Program-made: the position numbers and the translations under genes
Shown here: positions 19,473-27,371 of the stretch, one piece after another
Layout of the letters: each line of letters starts with the position of its first letter
Position numbering within the stretch: position 1 is the stretch's first letter
Source: an uncultured Clostridia bacterium
GTDB taxonomy: Bacteria > Bacillota > Clostridia > Christensenellales > Borkfalkiaceae
DNA: 64,000 nucleotides
Assembly: GCA_947595585.1 (NCBI GenBank)
Contig: CANQET010000001.1
Span: 124,001 to 188,000, forward strand
Direction of reading: 5' to 3'
The notes under the pieces: generated by a model
What the model was told of the DNA's origin: nothing
The model's database searches: none
What the model saw: the letters and a program-made list of their open reading frames with translations, nothing else

Positions 19473-22409
19473 ATGCAAAAGCTGCTTGGGATCGACGTCG
19501 GTTCGACGACCGTCAAGTTCTGTCTTACCGACGGCGAAGAGATCCTATACACCTCCTACGTGCGGCATTTCTCGCGTGTAAAGGAGTGCGTGCTCGGCGA
19601 ACTGGAGAAGATCCGTCCGCTCGCTTCTTCGTGTCGTGTCGCGATCACGGGCTCGGCGGGACTTGGGATCGCCCAGCGCGGCAAGCTGCCCTTCGTACAG
19701 GAAGTACAGGCCGCCTACACCGCCATCCGCAAGTTCTATCCCGATGCCGATGCCGCCATCGAGCTCGGCGGCGAGGACGCCAAGATCATCTTCCTTACGG
19801 GCGGCGTGGAGCAGCGCATGAACGGAAGCTGTGCCGGGGGGACGGGGGCGTTTATCGACCAAATGGCGACGCTTCTCGACCTCTCCGTCGATGAGATGGA
19901 CGCGCTCTCCCTCACTGCCGAGCGCATTTATCCGATCGCCTCCCGCTGCGGGGTATTCGCGAAGTCGGATATCCAGCCTCTTCTCAATCAAGGGGCGAAG
20001 AAGTCGGACATCGCCGCATCTATCTTTCATGCCGTCGTCGATCAGACGGTCTCGGGCCTCGCGCAGGGTAGGCGGATCAAGGGCAAGGTGCTTTTTTTAG
20101 GGGGGCCCCTATACTTTTTGCGCGGACTGCGGAAGGCCTTCTCCGAAGTTTTGGGGCTCGACGAGGCGCATGCGATCTTCCCCGAGACCGCCCCTTGCTT
20201 CATGGCGATCGGCGCCGCGCTGCATGCCGCAGGCGAGCGGGAGCTCACGATCGAGGAGCTCGTATCTTCTCTCGACCGCATCGCGGAGGGCGGGGAGATC
20301 GCTGTCGGCAAGCCGCTCTTTTCCTCCCGTGAGGAATACGACGCCTTCATCGACCGCCACCGCCGCAGCGACCTTGCCTTCGAAAACATCTATTCCTACG
20401 AGGGGGACGCCTATCTCGGCATCGACGCGGGGTCGACGACGACCAAGCTCATGCTCATCACCCCCGAAAATAAGATCCTCTACTCGCACTACCAGACCAA
20501 CAACGGTCAGCCCCTCGAGATCGTGACGGCGCGTCTTCGCGAGCTCTATGCGCTCACGGGCGGGCGGGTCGTCATCCGCGGCGCCTGTGTGACGGGGTAC
20601 GGCGAAGAGATGATGCGTGCCGCCCTCAAGCTCGATTTCGGCGTCGTCGAGACGATGGCCCACTTCAAGGCCGCGCTCTATTTCCAGCCCGACGTGGATT
20701 TCATCATCGATATCGGCGGACAGGACATCAAGTGCTTCAAAGTGAAGGGCGGCGCCATCGACAGCATCATGCTCAACGAGGCCTGTTCCTCGGGCTGCGG
20801 TTCCTTCATCCAGACCTTTGCCAAGGCGATGGGGATGGAGATCGAGCCCTTCTCCCGCCTCGGACTGTTCGCGAAGCACCCCGTGGAGCTCGGATCCCGC
20901 TGTACCGTCTTCATGAACAGCTCCGTAAAACAGGCGCAGAAGGAGGGGGCGAGCATCGAGGATATCTCGGCCGGGCTCTCTTCTTCGATCGTGAAGAACG
21001 CCATCTACAAAGTCATCCGCGCCCGTACGCCCGAAGAGCTCGGGCAGCACATCGTCGTACAAGGGGGGACCTTCCTCAACGACGCCGTGCTGCGCTGTTT
21101 CGAACTCGAGACGGGCAAAGAAGTCGTCCGCCCTGCGATCGCGGGGCTCATGGGGGCGTTTGGAGCGGCGCTCTACGCCAAGGAAAACACCCTGCCTTCC
21201 ACCCTCATTTCGAGCATGGTGACGGAGGCGGAACTCAAGAATTTCACCTACAGCTCCCGCGCTGTCACCTGCAAGGGCTGCACTTCGCACTGCGGCGTGA
21301 ACATCCTCACCTTCGGCGACGGGCGGAGGTTCATCTCGGGCAACAAATGCGAACGGGGGGCGGGGATCAAGCGCGCGAGCGATCCCCTCGACCTCTACAC
21401 CTTCAAATACGAAAAGCTCCTCGCCCTTCCCGAAGCGCCCAAGGGGGAGACGCGGGGCAAGGTGGGGCTTCCGCTACAGCTCGTGATGTATGAACAGCTC
21501 CCGCTTTGGGTGACCTTCTTCGAGGAGCTTGGCTTCCGCGTCGTCCTCTCCGAACGGAGCTCCCGTGCGCTCTACTTCCGCGGACAGCATACCGTCGCGA
21601 GCGACACCGCCTGCTATCCCGCCAAGCTCATGCACGGGCACATCGAGAGTTTGCTCGATCAAGGCGTGGACTTCATCTTCTACCCCTGCGAGAGCTACAA
21701 CTTCGATGAACACAGCGGCATCAACCACTATAATTGTCCCGTCGTCGCCTACTATCCCGAACTCCTGAAGGCGAACAACGAACGCCTGCACGGCGGCAAT
21801 CTCATCATGCCCTATATCGACCCCAACAGCGAAAAGACGACGGTCCGTGCCCTCGCGCATGCCCTTGCCGCCTACAAGCTCTCCGCACGGCACATCCGCA
21901 GGGCCTATCGGGCGGGGCTTGCCCGCATGGAAGCCTTCCATAAAGAGATCGTGGAGCGGGGCAGGGAGATCCTCGCCACCGCGGAGAAGGAAGAAAAGGA
22001 GGTCATCGTCCTCGCGGGGCGCCCCTATCATGCCGACCCCGAGATCAACCACGGCATCAATAAACTACTGACGTCCCTCGGCATTGCCGTACTTTCCGAG
22101 GACGCCGTCTTCGAGGCGGGGGAGCCCGTGAAGGTGAACGTCCTCAACCAGTGGACGTACCACGCCCGCCTGTACCGTGCCGCCGAATTCTGCACGCGGA
22201 GAAGCTGCAATCTCGTGCAGCTCGTCTCCTTCGGCTGCGGGATCGACGCCATCACGACCGATGAAGTACGCGGTATCCTCGAGAGCCGCGGAAAGCTCTA
22301 TACGCAGATCAAGATCGATGAGATCGCGGGGCTGGGCGTCGTGAAGATCCGCCTTCGTTCGCTTCTCGCCGCGATCGAGGAACAAAAGCGGAAAAAGGAG
22401 GGGAAATGA
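19473..22409 (+). CDS. 2-hydroxyacyl-CoA dehydratase activase, double BcrAD/BadFG ATPase plus DUF2229
   Basis: About 978 residues in three parts: a first ATPase module (GIDVGSTTVKF; NGSCAGGTGAFIDQM; ASRCGVFAKSD), a second module (GIDAGSTTTKLML; NEACSSGCGSFIQTF; GSRCTVFMNSS) and a DUF2229-like C-terminal region (CKGCTSHCGV, SDTACYPAK, YPCESYNFDEH). Known single-module relatives such as HgdC use paired cysteines to bridge a [4Fe-4S] cluster and pump electrons into dehydratases with ATP; both modules here keep those cysteines. The substrate is unknown. ATG 19473 follows GGAAGG closely; ATG 19461 is an alternative only 10 bases from the predicted transcript start. It ends in ATGA overlap with the dehydratase-like gene. 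Confidence 0.88.
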   Translation: MQKLLGIDVGSTTVKFCLTDGEEILYTSYVRHFSRVKECVLGELEKIRPLASSCRVAITGSAGLGIAQRGKLPFVQEVQAAYTAIRKFYPDADAAIELGGEDAKIIFLTGGVEQRMNGSCAGGTGAFIDQMATLLDLSVDEMDALSLTAERIYPIASRCGVFAKSDIQPLLNQGAKKSDIAASIFHAVVDQTVSGLAQGRRIKGKVLFLGGPLYFLRGLRKAFSEVLGLDEAHAIFPETAPCFMAIGAALHAAGERELTIEELVSSLDRIAEGGEIAVGKPLFSSREEYDAFIDRHRRSDLAFENIYSYEGDAYLGIDAGSTTTKLMLITPENKILYSHYQTNNGQPLEIVTARLRELYALTGGRVVIRGACVTGYGEEMMRAALKLDFGVVETMAHFKAALYFQPDVDFIIDIGGQDIKCFKVKGGAIDSIMLNEACSSGCGSFIQTFAKAMGMEIEPFSRLGLFAKHPVELGSRCTVFMNSSVKQAQKEGASIEDISAGLSSSIVKNAIYKVIRARTPEELGQHIVVQGGTFLNDAVLRCFELETGKEVVRPAIAGLMGAFGAALYAKENTLPSTLISSMVTEAELKNFTYSSRAVTCKGCTSHCGVNILTFGDGRRFISGNKCERGAGIKRASDPLDLYTFKYEKLLALPEAPKGETRGKVGLPLQLVMYEQLPLWVTFFEELGFRVVLSERSSRALYFRGQHTVASDTACYPAKLMHGHIESLLDQGVDFIFYPCESYNFDEHSGINHYNCPVVAYYPELLKANNERLHGGNLIMPYIDPNSEKTTVRALAHALAAYKLSARHIRRAYRAGLARMEAFHKEIVERGREILATAEKEEKEVIVLAGRPYHADPEINHGINKLLTSLGIAVLSEDAVFEAGEPVKVNVLNQWTYHARLYRAAEFCTRRSCNLVQLVSFGCGIDAITTDEVRGILESRGKLYTQIKIDEIAGLGVVKIRLRSLLAAIEEQKRKKEGK

Positions 22410-23662
22410 AGCATATCGAAACACCCGAAGAGACAGCCGATCACCCCGTCTTCACCGAGCAAATGAAGGGGACCTATACCATTCTTGCGCCCGATATGCT
22501 CCCTTGGCACTTCGATCTCTTGGCGCATGTCTTGCGGCAGGAGGGGTACAACGTCGAGATCCTCAAAAACGGGGGAAGGCAGGTCATCGACGAGGGGCTC
22601 AAACACGTCCATAACGATACCTGCTTCCCCGCGCTGTGCGTCATCGGGCAATATCTCGACGCCCTCAAGAGCGGGAAGTACGACGTAAACAAGACGGCCG
22701 TGCTCATCACGCAGACGGGCGGCGGCTGCCGTGCGAGCAACTATCTTTCCCTCATCCGCAAGGCGCTCAAGGCCGAATTTCCGCAGGTGCCCGTGCTCTC
22801 CCTCAACTTTTCGGGGCTCGAGAAGGACAGCGGACTGCATCTTACGGTGGGGCTCATCCGCCGCATGGGGTACGCCATCTTCTACGGCGACCTCATCATG
22901 AGCTGTTATAACCAGATCCAGCCCTACGAAACACAGGCGGGGGACTGCGATGAGGTGCGTAGGCGCTGCCTCGAGGCCGTGATGCACGCCTTCGACGAGA
23001 AGAGCTTCGCAAAGCTCGGGCGGCATGCGGACTTCATCCTGAAGAGCTTCGCGGCCGTTTCCACCGAGAAAAAGGAACGCGTGAAGGTGGGGATCGTCGG
23101 CGAGATCTATGTAAAATATTCTCCCCTCGGCAACTCCCACCTCGAGGATCTTCTGCGCGCGGAGGGGTGCGAACCCGTCGTTCCCGCCCTCATGGACTTC
23201 ATCCTCTATTGCGTCGTCAATAACCTCAACGACGTCAAGTTTTACGGCAAACGGACCCGCATGACGCCCGCTTTCCGCTTCGGCTACCGTTGGCTGCTCG
23301 GGAAGGCAAAGCGTATCCGCAAACTGACAGAAAAGTATGCCGTCTTTGCGCCGCAGCACGACTTCGAACACCTGCGCAGATGTGCGGATCTCGTCATCAA
23401 TCAGGGCGTAAAAATGGGGGAGGGGTGGCTCATTCCCGCGGAGATGGCTGCGCTCGTGGAGACGGGCACGGAGAATATCGTCTGCGCCCAGCCCTTCGGC
23501 TGCCTGCCCAATCATATCGCGGGGAAAGGGGCGGTGCGCGTTATCAAAGAACTCTATCCGCGTGCGAACATCGTGCCTGTGGATTACGACCCCTCTGCGA
23601 CCCGCGTCAATCAGGAAAATAGAATAAAGCTGATGCTCTCCACGGCCCGTACCATGCTTTGA
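22406..23662 (+). CDS. 2-hydroxyglutaryl-CoA dehydratase-like protein
   Basis: A 418-residue protein of the 2-hydroxyacyl-CoA dehydratase D-component family, translationally coupled (ATGA) to the activase. Cysteines suitable for an iron-sulfur site are seen in NDTCFPALCVIG, TGGGCRASNY and CAQPFGCLPNH. In many anaerobes this domain is fused to the double activase as one protein of about 1400 residues, whose physiological reaction is not established. Here the same order is split over two overlapping genes. No CoA-transferase or acyl-CoA dehydrogenase neighbours are present, so an amino-acid fermentation role should not be assumed. Confidence 0.82.
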   Translation: MKHIETPEETADHPVFTEQMKGTYTILAPDMLPWHFDLLAHVLRQEGYNVEILKNGGRQVIDEGLKHVHNDTCFPALCVIGQYLDALKSGKYDVNKTAVLITQTGGGCRASNYLSLIRKALKAEFPQVPVLSLNFSGLEKDSGLHLTVGLIRRMGYAIFYGDLIMSCYNQIQPYETQAGDCDEVRRRCLEAVMHAFDEKSFAKLGRHADFILKSFAAVSTEKKERVKVGIVGEIYVKYSPLGNSHLEDLLRAEGCEPVVPALMDFILYCVVNNLNDVKFYGKRTRMTPAFRFGYRWLLGKAKRIRKLTEKYAVFAPQHDFEHLRRCADLVINQGVKMGEGWLIPAEMAALVETGTENIVCAQPFGCLPNHIAGKGAVRVIKELYPRANIVPVDYDPSATRVNQENRIKLMLSTARTML

Positions 23663-24189
23663 TGGACTTCGTACTTGCGAACTGCAAATTTGCTGCGTAA
23701 TACTGCGTCATGCTGCGTTTTTCTTGGTCGTGTACGTTCAAGTACACTCCCTGCGAAAAGCCTCGCATTCCTTGTCTTACTTGCAACTTTGCAGTTTGAC
23801 GGTTACCGTTTTCGCTTATCCTAAGCGACCTCATCCCGAACGAAGCGTAGCGAAGTGAGCGGATCTTGAGATTTCTCACTACGTTTGAAATGACGTAGCC
23901 CCCTCCATTGGAGAACAGATCACACACCCCCTCCATTGGAGGGGGGTAGGGGGGTGGGCAGGAGAACGACGGGGCCAATCAGTACGTCATTCCGACGACC
24001 GTGGGAAGAGGAATCTCGTTCTTGAGATTTCTCACTACGTTACTTCGCCGAACGGCTCGTGCCGACCTTAGTAGAACAAATAGAAGCTTCGGTCGGGGCG
24101 AAATGACGTAGCCCCCCTCCCACGGAGGGGGTATTGCTTCCGATTCTCCATTCTTCATTCTTCATTCTTCATTCTTCATTCGTATTCCT
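23663..24189. repeat. Repeat-filled intergenic region (families A, B, C)
   Basis: Contains a family A element (AACTGCAAATTTGC at 23680-23693 to GCAACTTTGCAGTT at 23783-23796), a short family B element (about 23826-23895), family C hairpins (about 23900-23960), a second family B element (about 23985-24110), and a run of CATTCTTCATT repeats (about 24147-24180) just before the stop of the DUF4363 gene. No gene is visible. Confidence 0.72.
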
Positions 24190-24567
24190 CTAAAAGATAT
24201 TCTCAATTGCGGGGCGATAGGTGCCGGGGATGCAGGCCGTGAGATGTAACACGATCTCGAGCTTCGCAAGGGCACGCGAAAAGTCCTTCTCTCCGATGAG
24301 ACGGACGCTCTCGGCCATGTATTCATCGATACGGGCGATGTCGTTATGCGGGATCCAGACGTGCAGCCGTGCCTTGCGCGTCTCCCAAGCCGTCTGCACG
24401 GCCTTGGCGTCTTCTACGCTCGCCGAGCTTTGTTCCGCCTTTTCGAAGAGGCTCTGCGCTTCTTCCGCAAAGCCCGCAAATTCCCCCTTCACGAACTGCC
24501 ATTCAAACAGTCCGAGGCCGAAAAGCAGCGCCGTCGCAAGGAGGATCGCCGTAAGAGATTTCACCAT
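24190..24567 (-). CDS. DUF4363 family membrane-anchored protein
   Basis: A 125-residue protein with an N-terminal membrane anchor (SLTAILLATALLFGLGLFEW) and a helical extracytoplasmic domain containing TAWETRKARLHVWIPHNDIARIDEYMAE and a terminal CIPGTYRPAIENIF. This pattern and the location immediately downstream of a DUF421 protein are characteristic of DUF4363. The function is unknown; the pair is frequent in spore-forming and related Clostridia. GGGGG five bases before the ATG supports the start. Only 21 bases separate it from the upstream DUF421 stop, so the two form one operon. Confidence 0.8.
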   Translation of the reverse strand: MVKSLTAILLATALLFGLGLFEWQFVKGEFAGFAEEAQSLFEKAEQSSASVEDAKAVQTAWETRKARLHVWIPHNDIARIDEYMAESVRLIGEKDFSRALAKLEIVLHLTACIPGTYRPAIENIF

Positions 24568-24588
24568 ATGTACCCCCTTATTACGTTT

Positions 24589-25278
24589 TTACCACGTTAC
24601 GCCGTCGGGGTAGGAGACGCGGAGGACCCGAAATTTTTCGCCCTTCAGCTGCAGATAGAGCTTGCCCGTGCCGTCGGCGGTGAGCACGAGCACCTCTTTG
24701 ATCTTTTTTACGCCCTCTCCCTGCAAGATCTCCCGGAAATAGGCCTCGCCGAGCCCCGTGAAGGCGAGGTTTTTTCGGTCGAAATTTCCGCTCTCGACGA
24801 TGACGAGGGGGAGGGACGTCTGCAATTCTTCGTAGTTTTCCTTGGGTAGCGCCGAGAACTGCCCGTTGGCCTCGTAGAGGGCGTAGTCCACGCTGTCGAG
24901 GGAGAAGAAGCCTGCAGTGCGGAGGCTCTCGATGAGGTCGGAGATATCGAGGCTGTTGCGCTTGAGTTGGTATTCATCGATGCCGTTTTTGTTGATGACG
25001 ACGCTCGGCTTCCCGCTGATGAGCGATTTCATGGGCTTGAGCTTGAGGTCGAGCAGCGTCATGATCTCGTGGAGGACAAAGATCGTGACGACGGAGACGA
25101 CGCCGTAGAGCAGGGGGATGGAGGCATCCGCCATGGGAATGCAGGCGAGTTCGGCGATGAGCAGGGTGATGACGAGCTCGAAGGGCTGCATCTCCCCGAT
25201 CTGCCGCTTGCCCATGAGCCGCATGATGAGAAGCAGCGTGAAGAAGAGGATCGCCGTACGCAAAATGACGAGGACCAT
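24589..25278 (-). CDS. DUF421 (YetF-like) membrane protein
   Basis: A 229-residue protein of the DUF421/YetF family. Three N-terminal membrane segments (LVILRTAILFFTLLLIMRL; FELVITLLIAELACIPMA; LLYGVVSVVTIFVLHEIM) flank the signature RLMGKRQIGEMQPFELV. The cytoplasmic part has KPSVVINKNGID and ISDLIESLRTAGFFSLDSVDYALYEANGQFS. The start at 25278 (MVLVILRT) matches family N-termini although no Shine-Dalgarno sequence is visible; the longer frame to 25380 runs into the divergent promoter and riboswitch region. Known YetF proteins are linked to sporulation or envelope biology, without a defined activity. Confidence 0.85.
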   Translation of the reverse strand: MVLVILRTAILFFTLLLIMRLMGKRQIGEMQPFELVITLLIAELACIPMADASIPLLYGVVSVVTIFVLHEIMTLLDLKLKPMKSLISGKPSVVINKNGIDEYQLKRNSLDISDLIESLRTAGFFSLDSVDYALYEANGQFSALPKENYEELQTSLPLVIVESGNFDRKNLAFTGLGEAYFREILQGEGVKKIKEVLVLTADGTGKLYLQLKGEKFRVLRVSYPDGVTW

Positions 25279-25332
25279 ACGTGAAAATTGTGTGTGAAAG
25301 TGCGGGAAAATATGTACAGACCCCCTAAACAC

Positions 25333-25361
25333 TTGCACAAAATCCCCCGAAATGGTATGAT
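25333..25361 (+). promoter_or_regulatory. Promoter of the folT riboswitch transcript
   Basis: TTGCAC (25333-25338), 17-base spacer, TATGAT (25356-25361). Predicted transcription starts near 25368, exactly where the riboswitch aptamer begins. Confidence 0.75.
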
Positions 25362-25367
25362 GTGCAC

Positions 25368-25534
25368 GAAGAGTAGCCAAGGCGCGTTAAGTGTTGCGAA
25401 ACGGGACGTTGTTCGCAAACGAAAGGGCGGGGGCGGCAGAAAGCCCTCTGCGCTCTGCGGTGCCGCGGCGCGTCCGCTCGCAGCTTTGCCGCATGTTGCG
25501 GCGCCCGACGGACCTCCTCAAAGGAGGTTTTTTT
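25368..25534 (+). promoter_or_regulatory. Tetrahydrofolate (THF) riboswitch with expression platform
   Basis: The conserved THF aptamer elements occur in order: GAGTAG (25371-25376), GCGTTAAGTG (25384-25393), a perfect stem TTGCGAA/TTCGCAA (25393-25399 with 25411-25417) enclosing GGGACGTTG, AACGAAAG, then GCGGTG (25457-25462) and GTCCGCTC (25472-25479). This follows the layout of the known folT riboswitch class. The platform has a stem GCCGCA/TGCGGC and then ACCTCC (25512-25517) pairing GGAGGT (25523-25528). That second stem hides the folT ribosome-binding site and is followed by seven Ts, so control could be by translation, by termination, or both. Confidence 0.87.
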
Positions 25535-26287
25535 ATGAACGTTTTCCGGATACTTTTATGGGGCGCGATCGCGCTCGGCGCCCTCGTCGTCCTCTTCGAA
25601 TGCGGGATGATCTTCCGCCTCGCAAGAAGGGCAAAGGCGTCGCAAAAATCGCAAAAACCGTACCCCATGTGGAAAAAAGTGCTCTTTTCGGAGTACCTTC
25701 TGGGGTGTTCGCCCGCCGTACGCATCGCCAATATCTCCGTGATGTGCGCCCTGTGCATCGTCTCGAATATGTTGGAATTCCGCTTTGCGGATATCCAATT
25801 CTCGCTCACCATCTTCACTTCCATACTCACGGGCATGCTGCTCGGGCCCGTCTATGGCTTTTTCGCGGCATATCTTGGAGACCTTGTGGGCTATCTCGTC
25901 AACAGTTGGGGCTTATTATATATGCCGTGGGTGGGGCTCTCGTGTGCGCTCATGGCGGCCATCGCGGGGCTTGCGCTTCGCATCCCCCTCAAATTCCGCG
26001 GCGGGGACGTAGTGCGGCTTCTCATCATCTCGGTGCTCGTGCTCGCCGTATGCTCGGTGGGGGTGAATACGACGGGCTTCTATCTTTACTACACCCATGT
26101 GGGTTTTTCCGCGAAGGCGATGGGGCTCATCGAGGAACATTTCGGGGGGCTTACTTACCTTACCTACGCTCTCGTCCGCCTCGTCTTCATGGGGCAGCTG
26201 TGGAACAATCTCCTGAATTTTGCCCTGCTCTTTTTGGTCTTCCCCGCCCTTCGCGGCATCCATAAGCTCGCGACCCGCCTCAAATAG
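25535..26287 (+). CDS. folT: Folate ECF transporter S component
   Basis: A 250-residue integral membrane protein that would bind folate and pass it to the shared ECF energising module, which is not in this window. About six membrane segments follow residue 65, including LTIFTSILTGMLLGPVYGFFAAYLGDLVGYLV, typical of S components. An extra N-terminal helix (FRILLWGAIALGALVVLFECGMIF) plus basic linker makes it longer than usual FolT. ATG 25535 is set by AGGAGG inside the riboswitch hairpin seven or so bases upstream. The THF riboswitch directly in its leader is the main evidence for folate specificity. Confidence 0.85.
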   Translation: MNVFRILLWGAIALGALVVLFECGMIFRLARRAKASQKSQKPYPMWKKVLFSEYLLGCSPAVRIANISVMCALCIVSNMLEFRFADIQFSLTIFTSILTGMLLGPVYGFFAAYLGDLVGYLVNSWGLLYMPWVGLSCALMAAIAGLALRIPLKFRGGDVVRLLIISVLVLAVCSVGVNTTGFYLYYTHVGFSAKAMGLIEEHFGGLTYLTYALVRLVFMGQLWNNLLNFALLFLVFPALRGIHKLATRLK

Positions 26288-26339
26288 TGCGAAAAAGAGG
26301 AACTTCTCGGAAAAATCTTCGCCTTTTGCCCGCATCGGG

Positions 26340-26369
26340 TTGACTTTCCCGCGCGCGAAGTGATATAAT
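26340..26369 (+). promoter_or_regulatory. Promoter of the lgt-plsY gene run
   Basis: TTGACT (26340-26345), 18-base spacer, extended -10 TGATATAAT (TATAAT 26364-26369); 34 bases upstream of lgt. No terminator is visible before plsY ends at 33791, so it may drive all nine genes. Confidence 0.78.
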
Positions 26370-26403
26370 AGCGTTACTTCGTAAATACGATAGGGAGGCG
26401 GCT

Positions 26404-27357
26404 ATGTCTCAATTACTTGCAAGCGGCAATCCTTGGTTCGGCACATACGGCGGGGGGATCTACGTCTTCACCGTCCCCATTCAATACTATGCCATCGTGA
26501 TCGTTGCGGGCATGGTCATCGCCGCCGTGCTCTCCGCGCTCCTCATGAAGCGGCGCAACATGGACCCCAACTTCATCTTCACGCTCTTCATCTTCTGCAT
26601 CCCGACGGCGATCATCGGCGCGCGGCTCTTCTCCTGTCTCACCGATCCCGCGCTCGGGATCAAAGCGCTCTTCGACTTTCCGTGGGCGGGGCTCTCCATC
26701 ACGGGCGGCGTCATCGGCGGTGTGACGGCGGGGCTCATCGTCTGCCTCGTCTGCAAGGTGGATTTCTTCCGTGCGGCCGACTGCGTCGTCGTCAACATCC
26801 TCATCGCGCAGGCCATCGGGCGGTGGGGGAACTATTTCAACGGCGAAGTCTACGGGCAAGTCGTAACGAATCCCGCCCTGCAGTGGTTCCCGTTCGCCGT
26901 CTTCGAAGGCGGGCAGTGGCACTACGCCTTCTTCTTCTATGAGAGCGTCATCAATACGATCGGCTGGGCCATCCTTTTCACGATCTCGTGGTTCAAAAAA
27001 TCCAAGCCCAACGGCGTGTTGATGTTCTCGTATTTCGTGTGGTACGGCACCGTGCGCTCCATCATGGAACCCTTCCGCGATCCCGAATTCATTTTGCAAG
27101 GCGGGGGCGTGATGTGGAGCGAACTCTTCGCCATTCTTCTCGCGGGGATGGGGATCATCGGCATCCTCGTCCTCATGATCCTGAACTTCAAAAAAGAGCG
27201 GGCGTTCATCGGCAGCAAGACGGGGGACGCATGCGGCATCACGAACTTCCTCTCCTCGGAGAAGGGAGCGGAGCCCAAGCCCTCCAAGATAAACATGATC
27301 CCGCCGTCGCCCGCGAAAGCGGCGGAAGCGCCGCCCAAAGATGCGCAAAAACCATGA
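26404..27357 (+). CDS. lgt: Prolipoprotein diacylglyceryl transferase
   Basis: Transfers diacylglycerol from phosphatidylglycerol to the lipobox cysteine of prolipoproteins at the membrane. 317 residues with about seven membrane segments; the diagnostic signature is QAIGRWGNYFNGEVYG, followed by the periplasmic Tyr/Glu-containing FFFYESVINTIGW. A hydrophilic C-terminal tail of about 50 residues rich in Pro/Ala/Lys (AEPKPSKINMIPPSPAKAAE) is an addition to the usual enzyme. GGGAGG at 26393-26398 fixes the start. It is paired in this gene run with lspA, the next enzyme on the same pathway; the many lipoproteins in the window are its expected substrates. Confidence 0.95.
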   Translation: MSQLLASGNPWFGTYGGGIYVFTVPIQYYAIVIVAGMVIAAVLSALLMKRRNMDPNFIFTLFIFCIPTAIIGARLFSCLTDPALGIKALFDFPWAGLSITGGVIGGVTAGLIVCLVCKVDFFRAADCVVVNILIAQAIGRWGNYFNGEVYGQVVTNPALQWFPFAVFEGGQWHYAFFFYESVINTIGWAILFTISWFKKSKPNGVLMFSYFVWYGTVRSIMEPFRDPEFILQGGGVMWSELFAILLAGMGIIGILVLMILNFKKERAFIGSKTGDACGITNFLSSEKGAEPKPSKINMIPPSPAKAAEAPPKDAQKP

Positions 27358-27371
27358 ATGAGGTACGAAAA

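Noticed and set aside
25288-26265. A 325-codon plus-strand frame overlapping folT
   Set aside because: It runs through the riboswitch and reads folT in another frame; the folT frame has membrane helices and the ribosome site.
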